From positions 45,812 to 109,811 of the forward strand of contig JAEWYP010000007.1 of the NCBI GenBank assembly GCA_023395615.1: 64,000 nucleotides of DNA, read 5' to 3'. Below are positions 1 through 8,160 of the stretch, one piece after another. The notes below the pieces were generated by a model. The model was not told the DNA's origin, searched no databases, and saw only the letters and a list, made by a program, of their open reading frames with translations. The position numbers and the translations under genes are program-made. The stretch is from Bacillota bacterium (GTDB lineage Bacteria > Bacillota > Clostridia > Christensenellales > Aristaeellaceae). Position 1 is the stretch's first letter. The number at the start of each line of letters is the position of its first letter.

Positions 1-1
1 G

Positions 2-313
2 AAAAACAAACCCTTGCTGAAGGGGATTCTGATCACGCTTACCTCGTTTGCCGTCATCCTGCTTCTTTTCATCGCGGGTTTGTCGCTGGTAAACCGTAAA
101 GGCACCGGCGAGCTGACAGAATCGCTGAAAACCTCCGTTCTTCGCGCGGCGCTTACCTGTTATGCCGTGGAAGGGCGTTATCCTTCCGATTCAGCCTATC
201 TTGAGGCTTATTACGGGCTTTCCTACGACCATACCCGCTATATCGTTTCGCTGGACGCTTTTGCGGATAACATTCTGCCCGACATCTCTGTTTTACTGAT
301 TGGGGAGGTCTGA
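2..313 (+). CDS. Small membrane-anchored pilus-cluster protein (5' partial)
   Basis: Open from the window edge, so the true start may lie upstream; a TTG at 14 is the first possible start inside. The visible part has one strong hydrophobic segment (about residues 5-27, LLKGILITLTSFAVILLLFI), then a short polar domain with a GRYPSD motif of the kind seen in pseudopilin-like proteins just after the N-terminal helix. The four genes that follow are closely packed and end in pilT, so I read it as a small component of a type IV pilus or type II secretion-like system. It lacks a clear prepilin cleavage site in what is visible. The family was not recognised by name. Confidence 0.6.
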   Translation, partial: KNKPLLKGILITLTSFAVILLLFIAGLSLVNRKGTGELTESLKTSVLRAALTCYAVEGRYPSDSAYLEAYYGLSYDHTRYIVSLDAFADNILPDISVLLIGEV

Positions 314-314
314 C

Positions 315-818
315 ATGAAAAAAGAACTGTCCCCCCTGTCGCACAGCATCCCGTCCGCGTTCCTTTTTCTGCTGATCGGGCTTTTCGCCGTATCATCCAT
401 TACACTCACGCTGATTGGCACACGGGTCTATCGTCGCGTTACGGATACGGCCGCCCACAACAGCGACTCGCAAATGGTGCTGAGCTACCTGTGTAATAAA
501 GTGCGCACATTCGATAAAGAAAACAGCGTGACTCTGACAAAATGGGACGGCCTGAATGTACTCAGCCTATATGAAACACTGGATGGGGATCCCTACGAAA
601 CGGACATTTACGCCTGGCAGGGCGCTATGTGGGAGAATTTTCAGTCTACCGGCGACCCGTTCGCACCGGAAAACGGAGAACGGCTGGTGGACCTTCAATC
701 GTTAACCTTTACTCTGGTATCGCCCCGTCTGCTGGAAGCGTCTGTTGTGATGCCAAACGGAGAAACCCGAACGTTGCGAATAGCGCTCCGCGCGGGTTCG
801 GCTGAGGAGGCGAATTGA
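315..818 (+). CDS. DUF4860-like membrane-anchored protein of pilus cluster
   Basis: 167 residues. ATG at 315 is preceded by GGGGAGG at 302-308 and lies 1 nt after the upstream stop codon. One transmembrane helix (about residues 15-38) is followed by a soluble domain with conserved-looking Tyr/Asp/Trp residues (YLCNKVRTFD, YETDIYAWQG). From memory the domain resembles DUF4860, found in clostridial pilin-like clusters; this was not checked by search. Probably a minor pilin-like or assembly component facing outside the cell. The next gene begins 2 nt after its stop. Confidence 0.55.
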   Translation: MKKELSPLSHSIPSAFLFLLIGLFAVSSITLTLIGTRVYRRVTDTAAHNSDSQMVLSYLCNKVRTFDKENSVTLTKWDGLNVLSLYETLDGDPYETDIYAWQGAMWENFQSTGDPFAPENGERLVDLQSLTFTLVSPRLLEASVVMPNGETRTLRIALRAGSAEEAN

Positions 819-820
819 GC

Positions 821-1219
821 ATGCGAAGCCATCAAAACAATCTGCTGTTGATCGAAATGGTCATCGTGATCCTGTTCTTCGCTCTCTCGCAGGCCGTCGT
901 TCTTCAGGTATTCACCAAAGCACAGCAAATTAACCAGAACGCAGAGATTGCCGATCATGCCCTGATGCGAGCCGAGGATACGGCGGAAACGCTGGCGGTT
1001 CAAGCTGATGCGGAAGCGGCATTGCTTTCGTTGGGTTTTTCGCTGCAGGATCACCAGTACATTCTGACAGACGAAGATGGATACCGGCTGGAAGCCGGGA
1101 TTGATCGTTTATCACAGCCTGCCGGAACCCTGACGACCGTAGAAATCCGTGCATACCAGAAAGACCATTTGCTTTTCACACTGCCCGCAGTACAGTATCG
1201 GGAGGCGACCGCCCCATGA
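821..1219 (+). CDS. Pseudopilin-like minor protein
   Basis: 132 residues. ATG at 821 has GAGGAGG 10 nt upstream; a TTG at 815 overlapping the previous stop is the alternative. The N-terminus carries a pilin-like hydrophobic helix that begins LLLIEMVIVILFF, with a Glu at the position of the invariant pilin Glu5. The residue before the helix is Asn, not the Gly expected for prepilin peptidase. The helix is followed by a coiled, Ala/Glu/Gln-rich stretch and a small beta-rich domain, the usual pseudopilin plan. It overlaps the next start by 4 nt (ATGA), which supports translational coupling in one operon. Confidence 0.6.
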   Translation: MRSHQNNLLLIEMVIVILFFALSQAVVLQVFTKAQQINQNAEIADHALMRAEDTAETLAVQADAEAALLSLGFSLQDHQYILTDEDGYRLEAGIDRLSQPAGTLTTVEIRAYQKDHLLFTLPAVQYREATAP

Positions 1220-1689
1220 CGAATCTCCGTAAATCAGGAAGCGAATATCGCGTTGGCGTCGGCGCCAGTTCCGTACTGATGGTGCTGGTTGTGCTTGCTC
1301 TTGCAGCTCTGAGCCTTCTGTCGCTTGGCAGCGCGCGCAGCAACGCGTCGTTGTCTGACCGAAACCGCACGATGACCCTTGGTTATTATCAGGCGGCTGC
1401 ACAGACCCAGCAAACCCTTGCAGCGATGGATGAACTGGCGCAGGAGAATGCTTCCGTGGTAACGGATACCAGTGGATGGAACGCTCTGTTTGCTCGAAAC
1501 GGTCTGGGCAACATAACGATCGGCGAGGATGGTAACTTTTCGTTTGCTTTAGATGCCGGGGCGCAGCGTTCACTGGTAGTCGAGGGAACCTTTTCGCCTT
1601 CCCTCTCGCCACGCCTGAAGCTAACACGGCATGAACTGGTAAGCCAATCCATCGAAATGGAAAATACGTTGAATCTGCTGGAACCGTAA
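1216..1689 (+). CDS. Membrane-anchored pilus-cluster protein
   Basis: 157 residues, starting at the ATGA overlap with the upstream gene. A single transmembrane helix lies at about residues 17-42 (GASSVLMVLVVLALAALSLL). It is followed by an Ala/Gln-rich helical region and a beta-rich tail. The arrangement resembles the PilX/PulK-type proteins encoded beside minor pilins, though no family could be named with confidence. Position between a pseudopilin-like gene and pilT suggests a role in fibre assembly or priming. The gap of 46 nt to pilT contains no obvious terminator. Confidence 0.5.
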   Translation: MTNLRKSGSEYRVGVGASSVLMVLVVLALAALSLLSLGSARSNASLSDRNRTMTLGYYQAAAQTQQTLAAMDELAQENASVVTDTSGWNALFARNGLGNITIGEDGNFSFALDAGAQRSLVVEGTFSPSLSPRLKLTRHELVSQSIEMENTLNLLEP

Positions 1690-1735
1690 ACCGTTGTCCA
1701 CCCTGACTGCGGCAGAAAGAAACAGGTGAAATTGA

Positions 1736-2806
1736 ATGGACGAGAACCCTTATCTTCTTGAGGATATTCTACGCGGAATACTCGACCAGAAAGGCTCCGA
1801 CGTATATATCATTCCCGGCGCACCCGTTACCCTGAAAGTGAACAATCAGCTTAAACCGTTATTCTCAAACAAGCTGATGCTTTCGGAGTGTGACGACCTG
1901 ATCCATCAAATTTACGAGCGTGCCAGTCATCGCCCTACCCAGCGTCTGCTGGAAAACGGAGACGATGATTTTTCCTTCGGTTTGAAGGACCTTGGCCGCT
2001 TCCGCTGCAACACCTTCAAACAACGCGGTTCGCTGGCAGCGGTACTGCGTGTGGTGCCCTTTTCTCTGCCCGACCCGAAGGTGCTTCATATCCCGGATTC
2101 GGTCCTATCGCTCAGCCATAAAAAGCGTGGCATGGTACTGGTGACTGGCCCCGCCGGCAGCGGAAAAACCACGACGCTTGCCTGTCTGATCGACCAGATC
2201 AACATCAACCGAAGCGGTCACATCATCACTCTGGAAGACCCGATTGAATATATTCATCCGCATAAACACTGCCTTGTCACCCAGCGGGAAATTGAGAACG
2301 ATACCCTGAACTTTGCACACGCGCTGCGCGCATCGCTCCGTGAAGCGCCGGACGTGATCCTGCTTGGAGAAATGCGCGATTACGAAACCATGCAGACTGC
2401 CTTGACCGCTTCTGAAACCGGGCATCTGCTACTTTCTACGCTGCATACGATCGGCTCCGGTAAAACGATTGACCGGATTGTGGATGTGTTTCCCGCGGCA
2501 CAGCAGCAGCAGGTACGTATTCAGCTTTCCATGGTGCTGCAAGCCGTTGTAAGTCAACAGCTAATCCCCACGGTCGACGGAGGAATCGAGCCGGCTTTTG
2601 AGGTGATGATGGTCAACAGCGCTATCTCCAACATGATCCGGGAGAACAAGATTGCACAAATCGACAACGTGATTTATGCCTCTTCCTCCGAAGGGATGAT
2701 CTCGATGGACAGCGACATCCTCCGCCTGTATCAGGCGAAACGGATTTCCCGCGAAAACGCGCTGCTGTATGCCATCAACCCGGACACGCTGGCAAAGCGG
2801 CTGTGA
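1736..2806 (+). CDS. pilT: PilT-like twitching/retraction ATPase
   Basis: 356 residues, the usual PilT length. PilT is a cytoplasmic hexameric ATPase that powers pilus depolymerisation. Seen here: N-terminal PAS-like region about 1-110; Walker A GPAGSGKT at 138-145; Asp box LEDP at 166-169; Walker B region VILLGEMRD at 207-215; His box ETGHLLLSTLHT at 227-238; and a C-terminal SNMIRENK segment matching the AIRNLIRE-type motif needed for retraction in known PilT proteins. ATG at 1736 is preceded by a weak AGGTGAA. Last gene of the pilus-like cluster in the window; the assembly ATPase and platform protein are presumably upstream, outside it. Confidence 0.9.
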   Translation: MDENPYLLEDILRGILDQKGSDVYIIPGAPVTLKVNNQLKPLFSNKLMLSECDDLIHQIYERASHRPTQRLLENGDDDFSFGLKDLGRFRCNTFKQRGSLAAVLRVVPFSLPDPKVLHIPDSVLSLSHKKRGMVLVTGPAGSGKTTTLACLIDQININRSGHIITLEDPIEYIHPHKHCLVTQREIENDTLNFAHALRASLREAPDVILLGEMRDYETMQTALTASETGHLLLSTLHTIGSGKTIDRIVDVFPAAQQQQVRIQLSMVLQAVVSQQLIPTVDGGIEPAFEVMMVNSAISNMIRENKIAQIDNVIYASSSEGMISMDSDILRLYQAKRISRENALLYAINPDTLAKRL

Positions 2807-2808
2807 GT

Positions 2809-3363
2809 ATGGAACGAATCCTGATCGTAGGATGCAGTGGCAGCGGTAAATCCACTCTTTCCCGAAAGCTTAGCGAGCAAACCGGCCTGCCCGTGATCCA
2901 TCTGGATCAGTTGTTCTGGCAAAGCGGCTGGGTTAGCGTCAGCCGGGAGGTTTTCGATCAGCGTCTTTCCGATGAACTTGTAAAACCAAAATGGATCATT
3001 GATGGTAATTTTGACCGCACGCTACCGCTTCGGCTTGCCCGTTGTGATACCGCGATTTGCCTGGATTACTCCCGCCGCACCTGCCTTGCCGGCGTTGTGA
3101 AACGTGTGGCGGCCAGTTACGGACGAACGCGACCCGATATGACCGAAGGCTGCCCTGAACGGGTGGATTGGAGCTTTCTCAAGTGGGTTTGGAATTTTCC
3201 AAAGAAACAATTGCCCACACTGCGGCAGGCTCTGGCGGACGCGGAGGGGCACGGCGTTCGGGTACTTCGATTCAAAAACCGAAAAGCCTGCCGGGCGTGG
3301 CTGGAATCGCTCCCGGTTGGCAGCGTTGGTTCAAACGATAAATGTGATTCTGTTGCAATTTGA
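2809..3363 (+). CDS. P-loop nucleoside/adenylate kinase-like protein (FlaR-type)
   Basis: 184 residues from ATG 2809; a GTG at 2803 overlapping the pilT stop would add two residues. It begins MERILIVGCSGSGKST, a P-loop, followed by HLDQLFW and an Arg-rich region (DRTLPLRLARCDTAICLDYSRRTC), typical of small proteins annotated as DNA topology modulation protein FlaR or adenylate kinase. They are predicted to phosphorylate nucleotides; the cellular role is not established. Probably co-transcribed with pilT, with a strong hairpin just after the stop. The link to pili is positional only. Confidence 0.7.
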   Translation: MERILIVGCSGSGKSTLSRKLSEQTGLPVIHLDQLFWQSGWVSVSREVFDQRLSDELVKPKWIIDGNFDRTLPLRLARCDTAICLDYSRRTCLAGVVKRVAASYGRTRPDMTEGCPERVDWSFLKWVWNFPKKQLPTLRQALADAEGHGVRVLRFKNRKACRAWLESLPVGSVGSNDKCDSVAI

Positions 3364-3366
3364 AGC

Positions 3367-3391
3367 GGCGCGACCCTAAGCGGGTCGCGCC
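3367..3391. terminator. Hairpin between convergent genes
   Basis: Perfect 10-bp stem GGCGCGACCC / GGGTCGCGCC with a 5-nt loop, 3 nt after the kinase-like gene and before the end of the minus-strand SPFH gene. No long T tract follows on either strand, so it may act as a bidirectional but weak intrinsic terminator. Confidence 0.6.
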
Positions 3392-3433
3392 GTATTGATA
3401 TTCGTATGATGAAAGCATGCGGTTGAAAAACCG

Positions 3434-4480
3434 TTATTCTACCTTTTGCCCGCACTCAGGGCAGAATTTCGCATCCGGTTTCAGCTCTGCGCCACAGGTT
3501 TTGCACTTTTTTACGGTGTTCTGGGGAGCGCCGCATTCCGGGCAGAATTTACTGCCAACCGGAATCGGTTTGCCGCAGGCAACGCACGGTACCGTGGCAG
3601 CCTGCGGGGCGGCTGCCGCGCCGTTCATGCTTTGCGCAAACATCTGCCCCATTGCCGCGCCGGCGCCCATGCCCACGCCCATACCGGCCATACCACCGCC
3701 CGGGTTATTGGCCGCTTCGCGCATCGCCTCAGCCGCCTGGAACTGGGAATAGCGGTTCAGATCGCCTACCACGCCCATGGAGGTACGTTTGTCAATGCTC
3801 TTCTCCACTTCTTCCGGCAGGCTGATGTTCTCAATCACAAAGCTGGTCAGCGACAGCCCGAGGGATTCTACCTTGGGGGCCAGCGCCTTCAAAGAATATT
3901 GGCTCAGTTCTTCGTAATTGGCGGCCAGGTCCAGCGCAGGGATTTTGCTCTCGGCAATCGCGTCGCTCAGCCCGGAAACCAGCGTGCGGCGAATTTGCCC
4001 TTCCACATCCTCCACGGTAAACATGGCGTTCGTGCCGAAAACCTCTTTCAGGAATACTTCCGGGTTCGTTACGCGGAAGGCGAAAATACCGAAAGCGCGA
4101 ATACGGATCATCCCGAATTCGGCGTCACGCATCATCACGGGGTTGCTGGTGCCCCATTTGCGATCCAAAAACTGCTTGGTATTGATGAAATAAACGTCCG
4201 ATTTGAAGGGCGAATTGAAGCCGAACTTCCAAGCTTTCAGCGCCGTCATGATCGGCATGTTCTGGGTGGTCAGCTCATATCGACCGGGCTGATATACGTC
4301 GGCCAGCTGTCCTTCGTTTACGAAAACCGCCACCTGGCTTTCGCGCACGGTCAGCTGCGCGCCCATCATGATTTCCTTGCCGTTCATATCATAACGGTGC
4401 ACCATGGTGTTTTGCGTATCATCCGTCCATTCGATCACATCGATAAACTGGCTGCTTACCACGTTCTTGAAAAAGCCCAT
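3434..4480 (-). CDS. SPFH-domain protein with C-terminal zinc ribbons (YdjI-like)
   Basis: 348 residues. Residues about 1-240 form an SPFH/band-7-like domain (VNEGQLADVYQPGRYELTTQNMP). Then a Gly/Met/Ala-rich linker (about 258-300) and two treble-clef zinc ribbons with CVACG/CPECG and CKTCG/CPECG pairs. This matches the YdjI or virion-core-protein-like family; B. subtilis YdjI acts with PspA-type proteins in membrane-stress responses. No signal peptide. ATG at 4480 follows a purine-rich GGAGGAGGG. It lies 18 nt downstream of a receiver-like gene, probably the same transcript. No PspA homologue is visible. Confidence 0.85.
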   Translation of the reverse strand: MGFFKNVVSSQFIDVIEWTDDTQNTMVHRYDMNGKEIMMGAQLTVRESQVAVFVNEGQLADVYQPGRYELTTQNMPIMTALKAWKFGFNSPFKSDVYFINTKQFLDRKWGTSNPVMMRDAEFGMIRIRAFGIFAFRVTNPEVFLKEVFGTNAMFTVEDVEGQIRRTLVSGLSDAIAESKIPALDLAANYEELSQYSLKALAPKVESLGLSLTSFVIENISLPEEVEKSIDKRTSMGVVGDLNRYSQFQAAEAMREAANNPGGGMAGMGVGMGAGAAMGQMFAQSMNGAAAAPQAATVPCVACGKPIPVGSKFCPECGAPQNTVKKCKTCGAELKPDAKFCPECGQKVE

Positions 4481-4498
4481 CTGTATTCCCTCCTCCTG

Positions 4499-5314
4499 TT
4501 ATTCCGCACGTTCGTCGTGAACACTGCACTCGGCGGCAAAATCCACCAGCCCGTCGCGCATCCGTATTTCCGCAACGGTCATGGATAAACCCAGGTAGTT
4601 CCTGATCTGTTCGATGGTTTCATCAATGTATTTTTTTGCTTTCGGCAGGGATGCCGAATGTTTTGTCTCACCAGCGGGAGGACAAAGAACCACACGTACT
4701 TCTTCCGGTGAAACGACCGCCACATGGATGATCAAATGGTCGAATGTTTCGCCGAAGAAATTCTGCAGCGCCGTGCCCAGGCGTTCGCTTCCGTAATGCC
4801 AGCGTCCGGTAATAAAGGGATCCCCTTCCGGAATGGTCATGCGCGCATAAACGCAGGGGCTGCGCGGATCATCCGGGCAACGGTACATCCGCTCATGCTT
4901 TAAAATATCTTCCACCGATGGCGACAGCCCGGCAATCAACCGCTTCTGCCAGCGTTCCCGTGAAAGCTTGAAATAATAACTTTCATCGTAATCATCGTTG
5001 GAGTCATCGGTATGCAGCTGATTTAAAAGCAGCTCAATTTCGCGGATCGCTTCCAGCTGCTTTTCCTCGTTCTCCGCGATCCCAAAGATTGGGATGTTCG
5101 GCGCGTTCTTATCCAGCCAGCGCTCCAGTTCCGCATAATCCGGGTCTCCGTCCAACGCAATGGCGTCGATATGGTGCTTATGCATGCACTCAATCGCATC
5201 TGCCGTCGTTTTCCGCAAACGGGGCTGTTTGAAGCCCATGGCTTCCCAGCCCTGCATGGAGTTGAACAAATCCTCAACCCGTTGATCCCGTGTGACAATC
5301 AGTAGCCTGTACAC
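4499..5314 (-). CDS. Degenerate receiver-like two-domain protein
   Basis: 271 residues from GTG at 5312-5314. This start has GGAGGG 6 nt upstream; the TTG two codons earlier abuts the GGAGGG with no spacing. Residues about 1-100 look like a response-regulator receiver fold (VYRLLIVTRDQRVEDLF, then DAIALDGD at the phospho-Asp position and IFGIAE). The paired acidic residues after strand 1 are TRD instead of DDE, and no conserved Lys is clear. Residues about 110-270 are an uncharacterised domain, not a recognised DNA-binding output. The C-terminal helix KAKKYIDETIEQIRNYL resembles the dimerisation helix seen in some AraC-type YesN regulators, but no HTH follows. Function unknown. Confidence 0.6.
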   Translation of the reverse strand: MYRLLIVTRDQRVEDLFNSMQGWEAMGFKQPRLRKTTADAIECMHKHHIDAIALDGDPDYAELERWLDKNAPNIPIFGIAENEEKQLEAIREIELLLNQLHTDDSNDDYDESYYFKLSRERWQKRLIAGLSPSVEDILKHERMYRCPDDPRSPCVYARMTIPEGDPFITGRWHYGSERLGTALQNFFGETFDHLIIHVAVVSPEEVRVVLCPPAGETKHSASLPKAKKYIDETIEQIRNYLGLSMTVAEIRMRDGLVDFAAECSVHDERAE

Positions 5315-5462
5315 GCGCAACCCTCCATGCTATTTCACATTCGTAACCATTATACCCAATTTGGCGCTAAATATCAACGCCTTTGGCAAGTGGTTTCCAC
5401 AGCCGATTCTTTCGATTATCCAATTTTGCAAAAAAGTATAAAAGAAATTCAAGTTCCGCTGA

Positions 5463-6563
5463 TTATGCAATCGCCTGGCAGGCGGACTTTCCCTTGTTTC
5501 GTTTCATCATATACAATTGTTCGTCCGCGGTGTTGAAAAGGGTATCATAATCCGTTCCGTGGTAGGGACACATCGCGATTCCAATGCTGCAGGAAAGCGC
5601 GCAGTTGAGATTTTTTAACTTTGTCTCCCTCACCGCTTCACAGATCGCCTCAGCACGATGAATCACCATTTCCGGGTCTTCGATATTTTTCATCAGCACC
5701 ATAAATTCGTCACCGCCGACGCGACCTACGATATCCTGCGAACGAAACAATCGAAGCAGAGCATCTCCAAAGGCTTCCAGTGCTTCGTCCCCTGTCTGGT
5801 GCCCCAACTGGTCGTTAATCTGTTTAAACTGATCCAGATCAATCACCATCAGTGCGGAGCTCTGTTTGTTTGCGTAATGTTCCAGATAACTCCGGGCGCA
5901 GGTTTCCACAGTTGTCTTGTTCATCAGCCCCGTTAACGCGTCCATACTGGAGCGGCGCATCAGTTCGCTGCGCAGGCGATATTCCTTCAAACGTACGGAA
6001 TAAAGCTCGGTAATACCAATCAAACCGAGTAGAAGCGTTGCGGCTGCAATTGTTAAGTCAATCTGAAAAGTGAACGTATCTTTTACGGTGGCGCTCATCC
6101 ACGCGAAATAGATCGTCGTCAGCGTAAGCGCGGTATAACTCTGCCAGGCAGGTAATATGAATATCATCGTAAGCACAATGGTAAACGGAGCAAAGTAAAC
6201 TCCCGGGGTGTCTTCCATCCCATAAGTAGACAGGTACGCAGCCAGCGCCAGCATGGAAAGTAAAAAAAACAGTGAGAGGATGCGGATCAGGCCGGGTCTT
6301 TCACGAAGCGCCCGCCTGCGCGCATGAAGCGCAACACACAGAAAAAGGTGCAGCATCAGCACAACCGCGCATGGGGCTTCCAGTTCCCAGCGCTGATCCG
6401 TTGAGAACATTAAGATTAAAGCGCCTGCCAGAAGCAGTGTCGTAATCAGGCTAGTCCTCCGCAGCGCGTAAAAATTCGTATTGTCAATTTGCTCCTGTCC
6501 GTTCTGGTAATATTCCCTGAACAGGGCAAGATCATTTTGGAAATATCGAATCACCCGCTGCAT
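5463..6563 (-). CDS. Membrane diguanylate cyclase (GGDEF)
   Basis: 366 residues from ATG 6561-6563, chosen because GGGGGG lies 7 nt upstream; an ATG 14 codons earlier has no such site. About six transmembrane helices (residues about 35-190) precede a GGDEF domain with the intact catalytic motif GRVGGDEF. The inhibitory RxxD site is present five residues before it (RSQD). It therefore should make cyclic di-GMP from GTP at the membrane with product inhibition. The N-terminal sensor is not a named domain. A promoter candidate lies about 65-95 nt upstream. No EAL or HD-GYP phosphodiesterase is encoded in the window. Confidence 0.9.
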   Translation of the reverse strand: MQRVIRYFQNDLALFREYYQNGQEQIDNTNFYALRRTSLITTLLLAGALILMFSTDQRWELEAPCAVVLMLHLFLCVALHARRRALRERPGLIRILSLFFLLSMLALAAYLSTYGMEDTPGVYFAPFTIVLTMIFILPAWQSYTALTLTTIYFAWMSATVKDTFTFQIDLTIAAATLLLGLIGITELYSVRLKEYRLRSELMRRSSMDALTGLMNKTTVETCARSYLEHYANKQSSALMVIDLDQFKQINDQLGHQTGDEALEAFGDALLRLFRSQDIVGRVGGDEFMVLMKNIEDPEMVIHRAEAICEAVRETKLKNLNCALSCSIGIAMCPYHGTDYDTLFNTADEQLYMMKRNKGKSACQAIA

Positions 6564-6626
6564 CTGCGTCCCCCCCTGCCAGCGATAATATAAGAAAACG
6601 AACATGGTTACACCGGAATGTACATG

Positions 6627-6655
6627 ATTATATCTTACATTTCGTCAAATTGCAA
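6627..6655 (-). promoter_or_regulatory. Promoter candidate for diguanylate cyclase
   Basis: On the minus strand, TTGCAA (6650-6655) and a perfect TATAAT (6627-6632) are separated by 17 bp. Transcription would start about 55-60 nt before the ATG at 6563. Confidence 0.55.
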
Positions 6656-6690
6656 CTATTTTGCTAATTTTCTTATATTTTACATTTCAA

Positions 6691-6729
6691 AGCCGTAATA
6701 TTCCGCCTTCCGGTTGGGATATTACGGCT
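6691..6729 (-). terminator. Hairpin downstream of the 6779-7957 gene
   Basis: 11-bp perfect stem AGCCGTAATAT / ATATTACGGCT with a 17-nt loop, 50 nt beyond the stop codon of the minus-strand gene. The run after it is only moderately T-rich (TTTGAAATG), so termination strength is uncertain. Confidence 0.45.
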
Positions 6730-6778
6730 GATCGTGCTGTCTCCTTGTGTTTTCAGGGGATTGCAGGCCTTGATTTAT

Positions 6779-7957
6779 CTAGCGTTGAAGTCTGCGGCCA
6801 AGAGTATTTACGATTTGCACTCCGCTTTTCAATTGTGGTAAGGGTATCCGGGTATCGTTCTCCTCGTACGTTCCGGTCCGTAACGTCGGTAGCGGATCGG
6901 CAATCTGGTCATACTGAAACTGTGCATTGGGCAACGTCGTAACGACAGCCGGCCTGCCATCCGCACGGAAAGCCTTATATTGAAAAGCGTTTCCAGTGTT
7001 GGGCATCATGGGCATCGCTTCTTCTGTATGGTGTTCGAGGCAGCTTTTCGCGGATTGTTCCAAAGGTGTCGGCTCGGCAGGGGCAGGGACCTGATATAAC
7101 CGCATTGGTTCAAAGAATTCGGTTACTTCAGGAGGAATTTTCACCTCAGGAACGCTGTTTTCTCGTCTGGCAATAATGACGCGCTCATCGGTAGTCTCTC
7201 TCGTTTCCCATTCGGATGCGTCTGTCATCGGGCGCTCCGCATGATCCTCCGGTTGGTCGGAACCTTTCGGCGCGGTTTGCGTAACAGGCGTTTCATAAGC
7301 CCAATCCGGGTTTTCCGAATATGGCGTAAGCCGTGGCGTGGGTTCCTCCTCCACCGGGTTGTCCATCTGAGAAAGCGAAATTACTTCCGCCTGAGCACTC
7401 AACGTCGATTGTTGCGTCATAATTTCCGAATCATTATTTGGAAATAACGTTTCATTTCCTTCCATCGGGTTCGCAGAGAGCTTGTTTTCTTCAGGTTGCG
7501 ATACTTTCAGGGGGGGCACGACGATTTGCGGACGAAAATCCTCTGTTGCAGGCGACCCATTCACAGAGGAGGCCGATTCCTGCGTCGGCAGGGAAGCGTC
7601 CCGGGCATCGGAAGGATTGTGATCGACGGAAGGATGTCGAATCGCCGCAACTTCCGCTTCGTCTGCTGGCACTTCGAACAAGGCTCTATCGGCCATCGTC
7701 CGAATCACTCCGCCGATTAAGAGTAACGCGATACCCCCTGCAAATACCAGATAATTTTCCGCAAGGCAAAAGGAGAGAACGGAATGCAGAATTTTAATCA
7801 AACCGCCGCTCTCTGTGGTGGATAAAGAACGAACAAACGCTTGCAATGGATCATAATCTATCAGCGGAACAGCGGTTGCGAGGATGCCCGCAATGGCTGC
7901 AATACAACCCAAGAAGCATAAAAAACCGCCTGTCCGTTTGATCCCCTTCATGAGCAT
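6779..7957 (-). CDS. Two-helix membrane protein with long disordered tail
   Basis: 392 residues, family not recognised. Two transmembrane segments lie at about residues 10-32 and 68-88, so both termini would be cytoplasmic or both outside. After them comes a long, low-complexity region rich in Glu, Pro, Ser and Thr (about 95-350) without predicted fold. The C-terminus holds a short run of ordered-looking sequence (AFQYKAFRADGRPAVVTTLPN, then RTGTYEENDTRIPLPQLKSGV). Start ATG 7957 has GAGGGAG about 8 nt upstream; a second ATG two codons in is possible. It lies between two signalling genes and may be a scaffold, but that is speculation. Confidence 0.6.
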   Translation of the reverse strand: MLMKGIKRTGGFLCFLGCIAAIAGILATAVPLIDYDPLQAFVRSLSTTESGGLIKILHSVLSFCLAENYLVFAGGIALLLIGGVIRTMADRALFEVPADEAEVAAIRHPSVDHNPSDARDASLPTQESASSVNGSPATEDFRPQIVVPPLKVSQPEENKLSANPMEGNETLFPNNDSEIMTQQSTLSAQAEVISLSQMDNPVEEEPTPRLTPYSENPDWAYETPVTQTAPKGSDQPEDHAERPMTDASEWETRETTDERVIIARRENSVPEVKIPPEVTEFFEPMRLYQVPAPAEPTPLEQSAKSCLEHHTEEAMPMMPNTGNAFQYKAFRADGRPAVVTTLPNAQFQYDQIADPLPTLRTGTYEENDTRIPLPQLKSGVQIVNTLGRRLQR

Positions 7958-8160
7958 AGGTCACGCTCCCTCTGCCGGACTGTACCGGCTCACGCGCTAC
8001 ACAGGGTATCTTTTTCGACGAACAGCCAATAGCCTCCTTCCGAAGTATCTTCTTCCGACTGTAAAATCATACCTGAGCGGAAGGGAAACTGGCTACCGTG
8101 AAGAATACCTTTATACGCCAAAACAAGGTGGCTTATTTCTGTTCGCCTAAGGAGGAGAAC

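Noticed and set aside
3446..4588. 380-codon plus-strand frame
   Set aside because: Opposite the SPFH gene, whose zinc ribbons and domain are clear.
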